The position numbers were made by a program, and so were the translations under genes. Below are positions 8,223-16,268 of a stretch of 64,000 bases of DNA, piece after piece. The stretch covers positions 52,970-116,969 of the forward strand of contig NZ_JACBYI010000018.1 in the NCBI RefSeq assembly GCF_019352175.1. Reading direction: 5' to 3'. Within the stretch, counting starts at the first letter, position 1. Each line of letters begins with the position of its first letter. This stretch comes from Paenibacillus sp. S150 (GTDB lineage: Bacteria; Bacillota; Bacilli; Paenibacillales; Paenibacillaceae). The notes below the pieces were generated by a model. That model made no database searches. It saw only the letters and a program-made list of their open reading frames with translations, and was not told the origin of the DNA.

Positions 8223-9758
8223 CTATTCGGCAAAATAATGCTCCAGCGCCCGCCCGGCGCGGAAATTCGCCACATTGAAGGATGGCCAACGGCTTGCGGC
8301 CAGCGGCTGGCGTTCCCGCTTCTCACGCAGCGCTGCGTCCAGCATGCCGTTCTCCTGCTCGCTGAATTCGATCAAGAGCGGCACCGCGTCCGATGACAGC
8401 CGCGTCAAGTAACTTGTGTCCAGAATGCCGCTGGATTTGTAGCGCTCGATATTTTGCTGCGCGATGATACGATCCATGCCGAGATAGTTCACCAGCACAT
8501 AGGAGAGCAGGCCAAGGGCGAGACAGCACTGCGCAAGCGGAAACTGCACCCGGCTGATCCGCACCGCCGCCAGCACCAGCAGCAGCCCCAGAAAGATCAT
8601 AAACACATGCACCAGAAAGCGGATATATGTATATCCATAAGCCTCTTCATACAGCTTCAGCCGGGAGTAGGCGGAATACAGCATGATCACGGAACAGAGC
8701 ACAAGGATGTAGAGCAGAATTGTCACGGTCTTATGCAGCAGGCCTTTCGCCAGTCCTGCGGAGTGCAGCGACAGCAGCAAAAGGGCGAAGTTGATCGAAG
8801 TCACCAGAATCAGCTCCAGAAATCCGCTCCGCGCATAACCGGCATACGTGCTGCCCTCCGGCAGAATACCTTCCCAGGCCCCGAAGAGATATGAGAATTG
8901 CAGGCTTACAAAGAGCACATAGACCACATTAATCACAGTCAGAATTGTAGTGATGATAACCGGGTCCACCCTCAGCGTCAGCGGTTCAGGAAACAGCTCG
9001 GGTACGGATTCCGGGGCAGGCCCGCTTTCCATATTCAGCTCTGGCTTCGGGTTCCATGTGTACACCTTGTAATCGATGAAGCCCCAGAGAAGACCGAACA
9101 TGCCCAGCCCCAGCAGGATAATCCATAAGAGCCGCGCAAACCCTTCGCCAAAAGAGAGCCGTTCCAGCATCTGCGGAAACTCTGCCAGCAGCTCATGGAA
9201 TACGCCATCCGCCGATGAGAGCAGCGACGTTACGATCAGCAGCAGCGGAAAAGAAATACCCAGCCCGATCAGCACCTTAATCAGCACCTGCTTGCGTTCA
9301 TCCGGGAGCTTCTCCCCGCCGAAGATCCTGCGGACGGCCCTTGGAGCTGTAGCCCAGTGCCGCAGGCCCTGGGCAAAAAAATGCTCCGCCGCCGCCCCGA
9401 TAATCCCGAATCCGCTCCAGGAAGGCAGCTTATAGCTAAGCATGTAAGTCATATGCAGCAGAATCAGCGCCGGGATGACCAGCAGATTCAGCCCGAAGAA
9501 CAGCCAGTTCGCATACAGCGCATACGTCAAGGAGAGCAGCACAATCGCCCCCAGCCAGATGTAGCCCGCCGCTGTAGGCTTGCGCAGCCTGTCTCTGGCA
9601 AAATAGAGCACATACACATAGAACAGAGACACAAAAATCGGGCAGGAAATTCCCGGCATTTTACCGTAAAACAGATACTGGTTCAAGACCGCCAGGAGAA
9701 AGGATGCCCCCAAAGCCTGAAGAGCCCGTTCCGGTTTCGGTACCGTTTGATCATTCAT
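8223..9758 (-). CDS. DUF4173/DUF4153-type polytopic membrane protein
   Basis: 511 residues with about ten to twelve hydrophobic segments. After an N-terminal hydrophobic block comes a soluble stretch with RRIFGGEKLPDERKQV, a loop with SLLSSADGVFHELLAEF, more helices, and a C-terminal cytosolic-looking tail. The spacing and conserved YLFGAW / YAGYARSGFLEL segments match the DUF4173 family, whose function is unknown; members are often found near regulators and in spore formers. It is preceded by a normal ribosome binding site and stands alone. Confidence 0.75.
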   Translation of the reverse strand: MNDQTVPKPERALQALGASFLLAVLNQYLFYGKMPGISCPIFVSLFYVYVLYFARDRLRKPTAAGYIWLGAIVLLSLTYALYANWLFFGLNLLVIPALILLHMTYMLSYKLPSWSGFGIIGAAAEHFFAQGLRHWATAPRAVRRIFGGEKLPDERKQVLIKVLIGLGISFPLLLIVTSLLSSADGVFHELLAEFPQMLERLSFGEGFARLLWIILLGLGMFGLLWGFIDYKVYTWNPKPELNMESGPAPESVPELFPEPLTLRVDPVIITTILTVINVVYVLFVSLQFSYLFGAWEGILPEGSTYAGYARSGFLELILVTSINFALLLLSLHSAGLAKGLLHKTVTILLYILVLCSVIMLYSAYSRLKLYEEAYGYTYIRFLVHVFMIFLGLLLVLAAVRISRVQFPLAQCCLALGLLSYVLVNYLGMDRIIAQQNIERYKSSGILDTSYLTRLSSDAVPLLIEFSEQENGMLDAALREKRERQPLAASRWPSFNVANFRAGRALEHYFAE

Positions 9759-10029
9759 GGTAAATACCTCCGTCTTCTTACTATCTTATCCTGATTTTAG
9801 CTGATAAAATAAGAAGAAAAAGAGAAAGAATCTAAAGTTTATTTCCTATTTTAAACGCTCATGACCCGCCGGGTCACAAATTCGGATGAAAATGTTGGCA
9901 GAGCTACCAGCCGGGGCGTTATCATATCAAAATTTCTACGGGTTCAGTCGCTACGGGTTTAATTCGCCGCAGCTTGCTGCGGGCCGTCCATTTGGAGCTG
10001 TTTCTGCAAAGTTCCCTAATTAAACCCGG

Positions 10030-10190
10030 CTCCAAACACATTCTATTGCATTTTGTACAGCAGATCGTCCCATAATCCGCCGGTAAACAGAATCTGTTGC
10101 ATTCTATACAACAGAATTTCGTGTGCAAAGTACTTTTGAGCTAAAATTTTCAAAAAAATCAATTGTACAAAATACAGCAGAATGCGATTG
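10030..10190. repeat. Cluster of three short related repeats around TTGCATTTTGTACAGCAG
   Basis: Variants occur at about 10036-10055, 10090-10112 (TTGCATTCTATACAACAGAA) and, inverted in part, 10163-10185 (TTGTACAAAATACAGCAGAA). Together with the family A copy they fill the 650-base gap between the DUF4173 gene and the SgrR-like gene. No gene is convincing here: a 68-codon frame (9922-10128, minus) just reads through the repeats and encodes Cys-rich nonsense. Confidence 0.55.
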
Positions 10191-10299
10191 ATCACAAACC
10201 GCAGCGCTTTCTATTGAAGAGGGTACAATCATTCAAAAACCCTAGAGTACTGACATGAACGCTAAGCAGCTACAAATCGGGGCATTTTTTCATATCAAA

Positions 10300-10396
10300 A
10301 GATAAGAATTTATATGTTTCACGCTATCAATTAGCCTTATCTTTCTCGCTGAAACGGATACCGTCCTTATCAGGACGGCGAAGCCGTTTCCACTTG
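10300..10396 (-). repeat. Hairpin repeat family A, copy 3 (inverted)
   Basis: The reverse complement reads GTGGAAACGGCTTCGCCGTC, a CCTGATAAGGACGG loop, CCGTTTCAGCGAGAAAGATA, then TAGCGTGAAACATATAAATT. It is nearly identical to copy 5 at 63545. It ends about 18 bases before the start of the SgrR-like gene, so its hairpin probably lies in that gene's leader or promoter region. Confidence 0.85.
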
Positions 10397-10414
10397 GACA
10401 AGGAGGCTCAAGCC

Positions 10415-12091
10415 ATGAAGCTGCACAGCCAATTCCTGAAGCTCCATTCACAGTATGGGGGGCCGGCGGAAATTTCCGTTACCCTGGATGAACTGGCATA
10501 CACCTTAGGCTGCACCCACCGCAACACCCTTCATATTATCCATAAAATGGCCGAGCAGTCCTGGATCACCTGGAGCCCCAGCCGCGGCCGGGGAAAACGT
10601 TCGACCCTGACATTTCTCGTGGGCGCAGAGGATATTGCCTTGGAATCCATGAAGCAGGCCATCAGCAGCAAGGACATCGGCAATGCCATAGAGGGCATAC
10701 GGGGACACGCCCGTTCCTCCTCGCTTCAGGACACGCTTCAGGGCTGGCTGCTGGCTTATTTCGGGCATCATTCGGAAATCCGCAGCAACAAGCAGATTGA
10801 TACGCTGCGGCTTCCGGTCACACAGCAGCTGTTTACCTTTGACCCTATATATATGAATCTGCTGGCGGAGTCCTTTGTATCCAGCCATGTCTTTGACGGA
10901 CTGGTAGGGCGGAGCGGCGAGCGGGGAAAAATCGTTCCCGGCCTGGCCCACGCCTGGGACACGGACGGCAGCCGCACGGTCTGGACGTTTCATCTGCGCA
11001 AGGAGGTGCTGTTCCACCACGGGAAGGTGCTGTCCGCAGAGGATGTGGTCTATTCGCTGCAGCGGCTGATGCAGACCTCGCAGCGTACGCTGTACAGCTC
11101 TATTTTCAAGGAAATCGCCGGGGTCGAGGCCCTGAACTCCACCACGGCGCGCGTGGTTCTGCGGAAGCCGAACGAGCTGTTCCTTCCGTTCCTCTGTACC
11201 AGCCGGGCGGCGATTGTCCCGCGGGATTTGGAATCGATCGGCGAGAGCGCCTTTGGGCGCAGGCCGGTCGGAACCGGGCCTTTTAAGATCGTGGAGATGA
11301 GCGAGGAACTCTGCGTGCTGGAGGTGTTCCCTTATTACTTTCAGGGACGGGCCCACTTGGACCGTGTGGAAATTCTTCATGTGCCGTTCGGCGCTGGACA
11401 GGCGCAGCCGGATACGGGTTCTGCCTTCCATGTCATCCCGAATCCAACCTCCGCGGAAGCCTCCTCCTGGAGCCGGATTCATTCCGAATCCCACGTCCGC
11501 AAGTTTGTCACCTGCAACACCAAGAAAAATGGGCCGCTAAGCGACCCCCGGCTCCGTTCCAACGTTCTGTCTTGCCTGGATGAATCAGCAGCGGCTCCGG
11601 CTCCGGGCGTACCCGAAACACAGCCGGCTGCCCTGCAAATTGCCACCATTCCGCAATATCTCGGGGATGCGGAGCACATTGCCTCCCGGCTGGCCCGGCA
11701 TGGCTATGCCTGCACAGTTCTGTCCGTCTCGCCGGAGGAATTCAAGGGCCCTGTGCGTCTGCAGTCCGACCTTATCGTCTTTTCCCTGCTCCGTGACCAG
11801 GACGAGCAGCTCCGGCTGTTCGATCTGTATCAGACGCTGTCGAAGCATGTTGATCCGGGCACCCGGGCGGATATGGAGGGCACGCTGAACCTCATCATGC
11901 GGGAGCCTGATCCCCTGGCCAGAGCCGAGGGCTTCAAGCGCATTGAGGACAAGCTGACACGTGATCATCAGCTGCATATTCTATACGAGAAGCCGGTCCA
12001 GACCGCTTATCTGCCATCCGTGCGCGGCGTAACCTTCAACAGCCAGGGCTGGGTCGACCTGCGCCATCTGTGGTTTCCGCGCGGCATGTAA
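10415..12091 (+). CDS. SgrR-family regulator with solute-binding (SBP_bac_5) domain
   Basis: 558 residues from the ATG that follows AAGGAGG; an upstream in-frame TTG at 10394 overlaps that site. The N-terminal 110 residues form an SgrR_N winged helix (ISVTLDELAYTLGCTHRNTLHIIHKM). The remainder is an oligopeptide-binding-protein fold (IVPGLAHAWDTDGSRTVWTFHLRKEVLFHHGKVLSAEDVVYSL and on), with no signal peptide. Such proteins sense small molecules inside the cell and control nearby transporters. No transporter is adjacent, so the target is unknown. Confidence 0.85.
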   Translation: MKLHSQFLKLHSQYGGPAEISVTLDELAYTLGCTHRNTLHIIHKMAEQSWITWSPSRGRGKRSTLTFLVGAEDIALESMKQAISSKDIGNAIEGIRGHARSSSLQDTLQGWLLAYFGHHSEIRSNKQIDTLRLPVTQQLFTFDPIYMNLLAESFVSSHVFDGLVGRSGERGKIVPGLAHAWDTDGSRTVWTFHLRKEVLFHHGKVLSAEDVVYSLQRLMQTSQRTLYSSIFKEIAGVEALNSTTARVVLRKPNELFLPFLCTSRAAIVPRDLESIGESAFGRRPVGTGPFKIVEMSEELCVLEVFPYYFQGRAHLDRVEILHVPFGAGQAQPDTGSAFHVIPNPTSAEASSWSRIHSESHVRKFVTCNTKKNGPLSDPRLRSNVLSCLDESAAAPAPGVPETQPAALQIATIPQYLGDAEHIASRLARHGYACTVLSVSPEEFKGPVRLQSDLIVFSLLRDQDEQLRLFDLYQTLSKHVDPGTRADMEGTLNLIMREPDPLARAEGFKRIEDKLTRDHQLHILYEKPVQTAYLPSVRGVTFNSQGWVDLRHLWFPRGM

Positions 12092-12171
12092 ACAGCTCCG
12101 GCGGAAGCGGGCGTCCAGCGCTCTCACCTTCTCCAGGCTGCTATACCCGGCAAAATCCTCTTGAAAATCAG

Positions 12172-12450
12172 GCAAGAGCAGCCATCTTAGTGGTAAAAAG
12201 TACCACTAAGGTAGCGCATTCGGATACTGAATCATCCCTAGTGGGAAAAAGTACAACTAATTCGGCTGAAATCAGCCGTATGGGGGGAGCGGGCCTCCAT
12301 TAAGTATACAAAATACCACTAAAACCCGTTAAATCCAGAATTACAGCCCATTAATGTTACTTTTTACACTTCGCTTCCGTCCCCTACGAATCTCTTCCTT
12401 GCGTTCCATCAGCTTGTTCAGGTCCGCCGGTTCATTTCATATAAAAATAA
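12172..12450 (+). repeat. Dispersed intergenic repeat family B, copy 2
   Basis: It aligns with 4560-4800 over about 230 bases with few differences, but carries one unit of the 11-bp motif (about 12403-12413) instead of 17. Beyond it, TTCAGGT..GGTTCATTTCATATA matches the sequence flanking the other two copies. It fills the gap between the SgrR-like and DUF948 genes. Confidence 0.85.
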
Positions 12451-12551
12451 ATTCTTATCTTTTAAAAACAAGGCTGACCCAAGCAGCCATTTCATGGCTT
12501 ATGGGTCAGCCCCTTACAGTTATATCCAGCGGCATTTACAGCGCTGTTGAT

Positions 12552-12956
12552 TTATTGGGAATTCATTTTGACACGAACCTGATTGCTGTGGAGTTTGGCC
12601 GGCTGGATATCCGCCTCTTTGCTATCCGCCGCTGCATGTAACCCGTCCCCGGTAGCCATTGCAGCCTTTTTCACAGATTCCGTTACATTCTGAATCGCTT
12701 CGCCTACGTCATGCACCGATTCAAACAGCGGATCTATGGTTTTGATTTTGCCTTTTACATCCCTGGTGATCTGGTTGGTCGTATGGATAAGCTGTGAAGC
12801 TTCCCGGGTCAGTCCATGGACGGCATTCCTCACTTCAGACAGCGTCCGGTTGGTCTCGCCAAGCGTTACCATGCCCTTCCGCATGGTGAGAACTGCATAG
12901 CTCACCAGCCATATAAATGCAACCGCAGCACAGGCCACACTGATCTGTATAATCAT
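12552..12956 (-). CDS. DUF948 domain-containing membrane-anchored protein
   Basis: 134 residues. One N-terminal membrane helix (ISVACAAVAFIWLVSYAVLTM), then an amphipathic region with heptad-like spacing (RTLSEVRNAVHGLTREASQLIHTTNQITRDVKGKI), as in the DUF948/YtxG-type general-stress proteins. GGGAG precedes the ATG. The C-terminal 25 residues are polar and probably unstructured. Function is unknown; an envelope-associated role is likely from the family. Confidence 0.8.
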   Translation of the reverse strand: MIIQISVACAAVAFIWLVSYAVLTMRKGMVTLGETNRTLSEVRNAVHGLTREASQLIHTTNQITRDVKGKIKTIDPLFESVHDVGEAIQNVTESVKKAAMATGDGLHAAADSKEADIQPAKLHSNQVRVKMNSQ

Positions 12957-13035
12957 GCAGCATCTCCCTTCTGTTCCTCTTAATCTATGTCCGGGGGAAC
13001 AGGGTTATTCCTGCCGGAGGGAAGGCTGCAGAATG

Positions 13036-13860
13036 CTATTTCACCGATCCGATCATTCCCGCAACAAACTGCTTCTGCATCAGGAAGAATACAAGCGCCG
13101 TCGGGATGGTGCCGATGACAATGGCGATCATAATCAGCCCGTAGTCCGGGGCATAGCCCGAGCCGAGGGTGGAAATCAGGAGCGGCATCGTCTTCGTCTG
13201 CGGGGTCTGCAATACAATCAGCGGCCAGAGGTAGCTGTTCCAGCTCGACATGAAGGTAATGATCGCTCCCGCCGCATAGGTCGTTTTCATGGTCGGCAGA
13301 TAGATCCGCAGGAAGATTCCCAGCTCGCTGAGACCATCCATCCGTCCCGCCTCCAGCAGCTCTTTGGGGAACATCTTCGTGCTCTGCCGGAAGAAGAAAA
13401 TCAGGAAAGCCGTAGTGACCGTAGGCAGAATTACCGAAGTCATCGTGTCGATGCCCATCCAGGGGGCAACATTCGAAATTTGCCCGAACATCCGGTACAG
13501 CGGAATCATCAGCGCGGCAAACGGAATCATCATCGACAGCAGCAGAATGTTGAACACGATATCCTTCGCGCGGCTGCGGAATACCTCAAAGCCGTAGCCC
13601 GCGAGCGAGGCGATGAGCAGCGCCAATACGGTTGTCGTAACCGAAATCTTGGCCGAGTTGACCAGTGACAGCTGCAGGTCGGTTGTCTCCAGCAGGTTGC
13701 GGAAATTTTCCAGCAGATAAGAGCCGGGCAGCAGCCGTCCACGGGTGACGTCCACAGATTGATTGGTGGAGCTTACCACCATCCACAGGAACGGAAAGAT
13801 GGAGACGATGGCTGCTATGCTGAGGAACAGATAGATGAAGAAGCGTTTGCTTTTAGCCAT
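13036..13860 (-). CDS. Sugar ABC transporter permease (MalG/AraQ-type)
   Basis: 274 residues, six predicted helices. The cytoplasmic EAA loop is visible (ELLEAGRMDGLSELGIFLRIYLP), where the ATPase docks, and the protein ends GMIGSVK as is usual for the MalG/LacG group. The chosen ATG follows AGGTGA and overlaps the end of the upstream permease gene by eight bases, so the two are translationally coupled. It imports a sugar or oligosaccharide with its neighbours. No ATPase gene is present here; a shared MsmX-type ATPase is the usual solution. Confidence 0.9.
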   Translation of the reverse strand: MAKSKRFFIYLFLSIAAIVSIFPFLWMVVSSTNQSVDVTRGRLLPGSYLLENFRNLLETTDLQLSLVNSAKISVTTTVLALLIASLAGYGFEVFRSRAKDIVFNILLLSMMIPFAALMIPLYRMFGQISNVAPWMGIDTMTSVILPTVTTAFLIFFFRQSTKMFPKELLEAGRMDGLSELGIFLRIYLPTMKTTYAAGAIITFMSSWNSYLWPLIVLQTPQTKTMPLLISTLGSGYAPDYGLIMIAIVIGTIPTALVFFLMQKQFVAGMIGSVK

Positions 13861-14749
13861 TTTTGTCACCTGCCACTTTGAACTGGATGACCGACAGCAC
13901 CACAATCATAATGACGATGGAATAAGACACCGTAGCCGCATACCCGAAGTCCGCCGAATATTTGAAAGAAAGATTATAAATATATTGGGATATCGTCTGG
14001 GTGGCGTTGCCGGGTCCGCCTTTGGTAATATTCATAACCTCATCGAACAGCTGCAATGTCCCGATGGTTGAGGTGATCGAGGTGAACAGGATGATCGGCT
14101 TCAGCAGCGGAATCGTAATCCCGAAGAACTGCCGCGGGGCCGAAGCGCCGTCGATCCGGGCCGCCTCATAGATGGAGCTGTCGATATTTTGCAGCGCGGA
14201 CAGATAAAAAATCATATTGTAGCCCGTCCAGCGCCAGGTAATGGCGATAATAATCGTAATTTTGGCCCAGAACGGGTCGGTGATCCATTCAATCGGCGCA
14301 CTCACCACATGCAGCTTGATCAGCAGCGTGTTGACCAGTCCATTGCCGGCGAACAGGTATTTGAATACGATGGAGTAAGCCACCAGCGAGGTTACGCAAG
14401 GCAGAAAGATCGCCGTCCGGAACAGTCCCTTGAATTTCAGCTTGCTGTCGTTCAGCAGCACCGAGATGAACAGCGCGAGAATAATCATCAGCGGCACCTG
14501 GACCAGCAGATAGATAAAGGTGTTCTTCACGGAGGTGATGAACGTTGTGTCAGCGAGCAGCCGTGTATAATTGTCCAGGCCGGTGAAGGCAAGATTGCCG
14601 CCCGTCCCGGTCTGAAAGGACAGGATCAGCGCCTGCAGCATCGGATAGAAATAAAAGACGACAATCATGATGACGGCAAGCAGGACGAAGGACCATCCTG
14701 TCAATGCGCTTTTTCTGCGGAACTTTAAGTTCGAAGATGCATTCTTCAT
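13853..14749 (-). CDS. Sugar ABC transporter permease (MalF/UgpA-type)
   Basis: 298 residues with six helices. The EAA loop reads YEAARIDGASAPRQFFGITIPLL, the standard MalF/LacF form. It lies between the binding-protein gene (31-base gap) and the second permease (eight-base overlap), completing the membrane channel. Substrate identity cannot be inferred beyond carbohydrate. Confidence 0.92.
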   Translation of the reverse strand: MKNASSNLKFRRKSALTGWSFVLLAVIMIVVFYFYPMLQALILSFQTGTGGNLAFTGLDNYTRLLADTTFITSVKNTFIYLLVQVPLMIILALFISVLLNDSKLKFKGLFRTAIFLPCVTSLVAYSIVFKYLFAGNGLVNTLLIKLHVVSAPIEWITDPFWAKITIIIAITWRWTGYNMIFYLSALQNIDSSIYEAARIDGASAPRQFFGITIPLLKPIILFTSITSTIGTLQLFDEVMNITKGGPGNATQTISQYIYNLSFKYSADFGYAATVSYSIVIMIVVLSVIQFKVAGDKNG

Positions 14750-14780
14750 ATGGCCCAGCCCCCTCTAATGGCAATCCCGG

Positions 14781-16112
14781 CTATTTAAGCTGTGATTCGG
14801 CCTGGGCCTGGGCATCGCCAAGCACCTTGCCGATATCCTTGCCGTTCAGGTAATTCTGCATCTCCACCACCAGGATGTCCTCAATCGCATACGTGTTGAT
14901 GCCATAGTTCACGCTCGGAATCTGCTCTGTCCAGGAAGAGAAGTCAGAGACCACCTTTTGTCCGCCAAAGAATTCGTTGGCCTGGCTGTAAGCCTCGCCG
15001 CTGGCGGCTGCCTTCAAGGTTCCGATGACTCCGATATCGGTAAGCAGCTTTTGATACATTTCCACATTGGAGCCGAAGGTCTGGGCCATGAAATCCGCTG
15101 CCGTCTCCCTGCCGTCGACGTTCATCACATACCAGGAGCTGCCGCCAAGGTTGGAGGCATGAACCGACTTCGTGTTCGGCAGCTTCGGCAACGGTGCAAT
15201 TCCCCAGCTGCCGGCTTGCGAAGGCTCAGCCGTAATCGACGGGGTAATCCAGTTGCCGGTAGCGGTTGATGCGATTTCCCCGCTGTTCAGGGAGGCCACG
15301 TACTGGCTCCAATCCGCGTTCACCTTAGCCACATTGGCTTCAGTCAGCTCCTTATAGATTTCGAAGGCCTCCTTCAGCGCGGCATTGCCGGCAATATCCG
15401 GCGTCTTCCCGTCTTCGGCCAAGTACCAGGACCCTGCGGATTGAATCATCATGCGGACCATACCTAGATCATTGGGGTCCAGGGAAAATAAGGCTTTGCC
15501 TGTTTTCTCCTTGACCGCCTTGCCGATTTCGATGTATTGCTTCCAGTCGATGTCCTGCAGATCGGACAGCTTGTAGCCCGCCTGCTCCAAATAGTCGGTT
15601 CTGAAATACAGACCGGTTACACCGGAGTCGAAGGGCACGCCGTATTGCTTGCCGTCCAGACTGGTGGGGCCGCTTTTGTAGTCGGCAAAGTCGGAGCCTT
15701 GGATATAGCTGCTGAGGTCGTAGAATGAATCCTTATAGGATTGGAGGAAGCCCTGCGAGCGGTAATCCTCAATCAGCACAATGTTCGGCAGCCCTTTGGT
15801 CGTGCCCGAGTTCAGGCCCGTGTTCATCTTTTGAATAATATCGTTCTGGGCGTACTCCACAATGTTGACTTTGACCTCCGGGCGGGTTTTGGCATATTCG
15901 TCCCTAGCCACCTCCAGTGCGGCAATGTTGAAGGCAGGGTCCCATGCCCAGATCGTGATTTCTTTGGCCTGGGCGGTGTCGCCCCCGCCATTCTCCACAG
16001 CCGCCGCATTGCCTGGTTCCGCCGTGTTTCCGTTATTCTTGGAGCCGGAATTCGAACTGCAGGCGGTAAGCAGCACCATGCACATCAGCAATAAGGCAAA
16101 GCTCTTTTTCAT
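14781..16112 (-). CDS. Sugar ABC transporter substrate-binding lipoprotein (CUT1)
   Basis: 443 residues. Signal peptide with lipobox LLTACSSN (Cys about residue 18), a Gly/Asn/Ala-rich spacer, then a CUT1-type solute-binding fold (ITIWAWDPAFNIAALEVARDEYAKTRPEVKVNIVEY; PNIVLIEDYRS; YGVPFDSGVTGLYFRTDYLEQAG). First gene of the importer and directly downstream of the YesM/YesN pair. Two cre-like sites lie in its promoter region, so expression is probably catabolite-controlled and induced by the two-component system. Confidence 0.92.
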   Translation of the reverse strand: MKKSFALLLMCMVLLTACSSNSGSKNNGNTAEPGNAAAVENGGGDTAQAKEITIWAWDPAFNIAALEVARDEYAKTRPEVKVNIVEYAQNDIIQKMNTGLNSGTTKGLPNIVLIEDYRSQGFLQSYKDSFYDLSSYIQGSDFADYKSGPTSLDGKQYGVPFDSGVTGLYFRTDYLEQAGYKLSDLQDIDWKQYIEIGKAVKEKTGKALFSLDPNDLGMVRMMIQSAGSWYLAEDGKTPDIAGNAALKEAFEIYKELTEANVAKVNADWSQYVASLNSGEIASTATGNWITPSITAEPSQAGSWGIAPLPKLPNTKSVHASNLGGSSWYVMNVDGRETAADFMAQTFGSNVEMYQKLLTDIGVIGTLKAAASGEAYSQANEFFGGQKVVSDFSSWTEQIPSVNYGINTYAIEDILVVEMQNYLNGKDIGKVLGDAQAQAESQLK

Positions 16113-16159
16113 TAAATTTCCTCCCCTTTTGTATATTCGGATGCTTGTTATTGCCTTTC

Positions 16160-16173
16160 TGTAAGCGCTTCCT
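16160..16173 (+). promoter_or_regulatory. cre-like site 1 upstream of the binding-protein gene
   Basis: TGTAAGCGCTTCCT fits TGNAANCGNWNNCW. It lies about 50 bases upstream of the start at 16112. CcpA control is inferred. Confidence 0.45.
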
Positions 16174-16254
16174 GATTACATGAATAATTTTATCATCCGC
16201 TTTGGGGGACTCGTTAGAACTTACTTTGTGTGGTTTGGTCATTTTATCGCCATT

Positions 16255-16268
16255 TGTAAGCGTTGCCT
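16255..16268 (+). promoter_or_regulatory. cre-like site 2, overlapping the kinase gene end
   Basis: TGTAAGCGTTGCCT, preceded by T, fits the full WTGNAANCGNWNNCW pattern. It is 95 bases from site 1 in the same orientation and touches the stop codon of the histidine kinase gene. Confidence 0.42.

Noticed and set aside
9922..10128. 68-codon minus-strand frame with Cys-rich product
   Set aside because: It reads through the short repeat cluster, has no ribosome site, and its Cys come from TGC/TGT in the repeat.
12954..13668. Long plus-strand frames opposite the sugar permease genes and other genes
   Set aside because: They are antisense shadows of GC-rich coding sequence with His/Gln/Arg-rich products and no ribosome sites.
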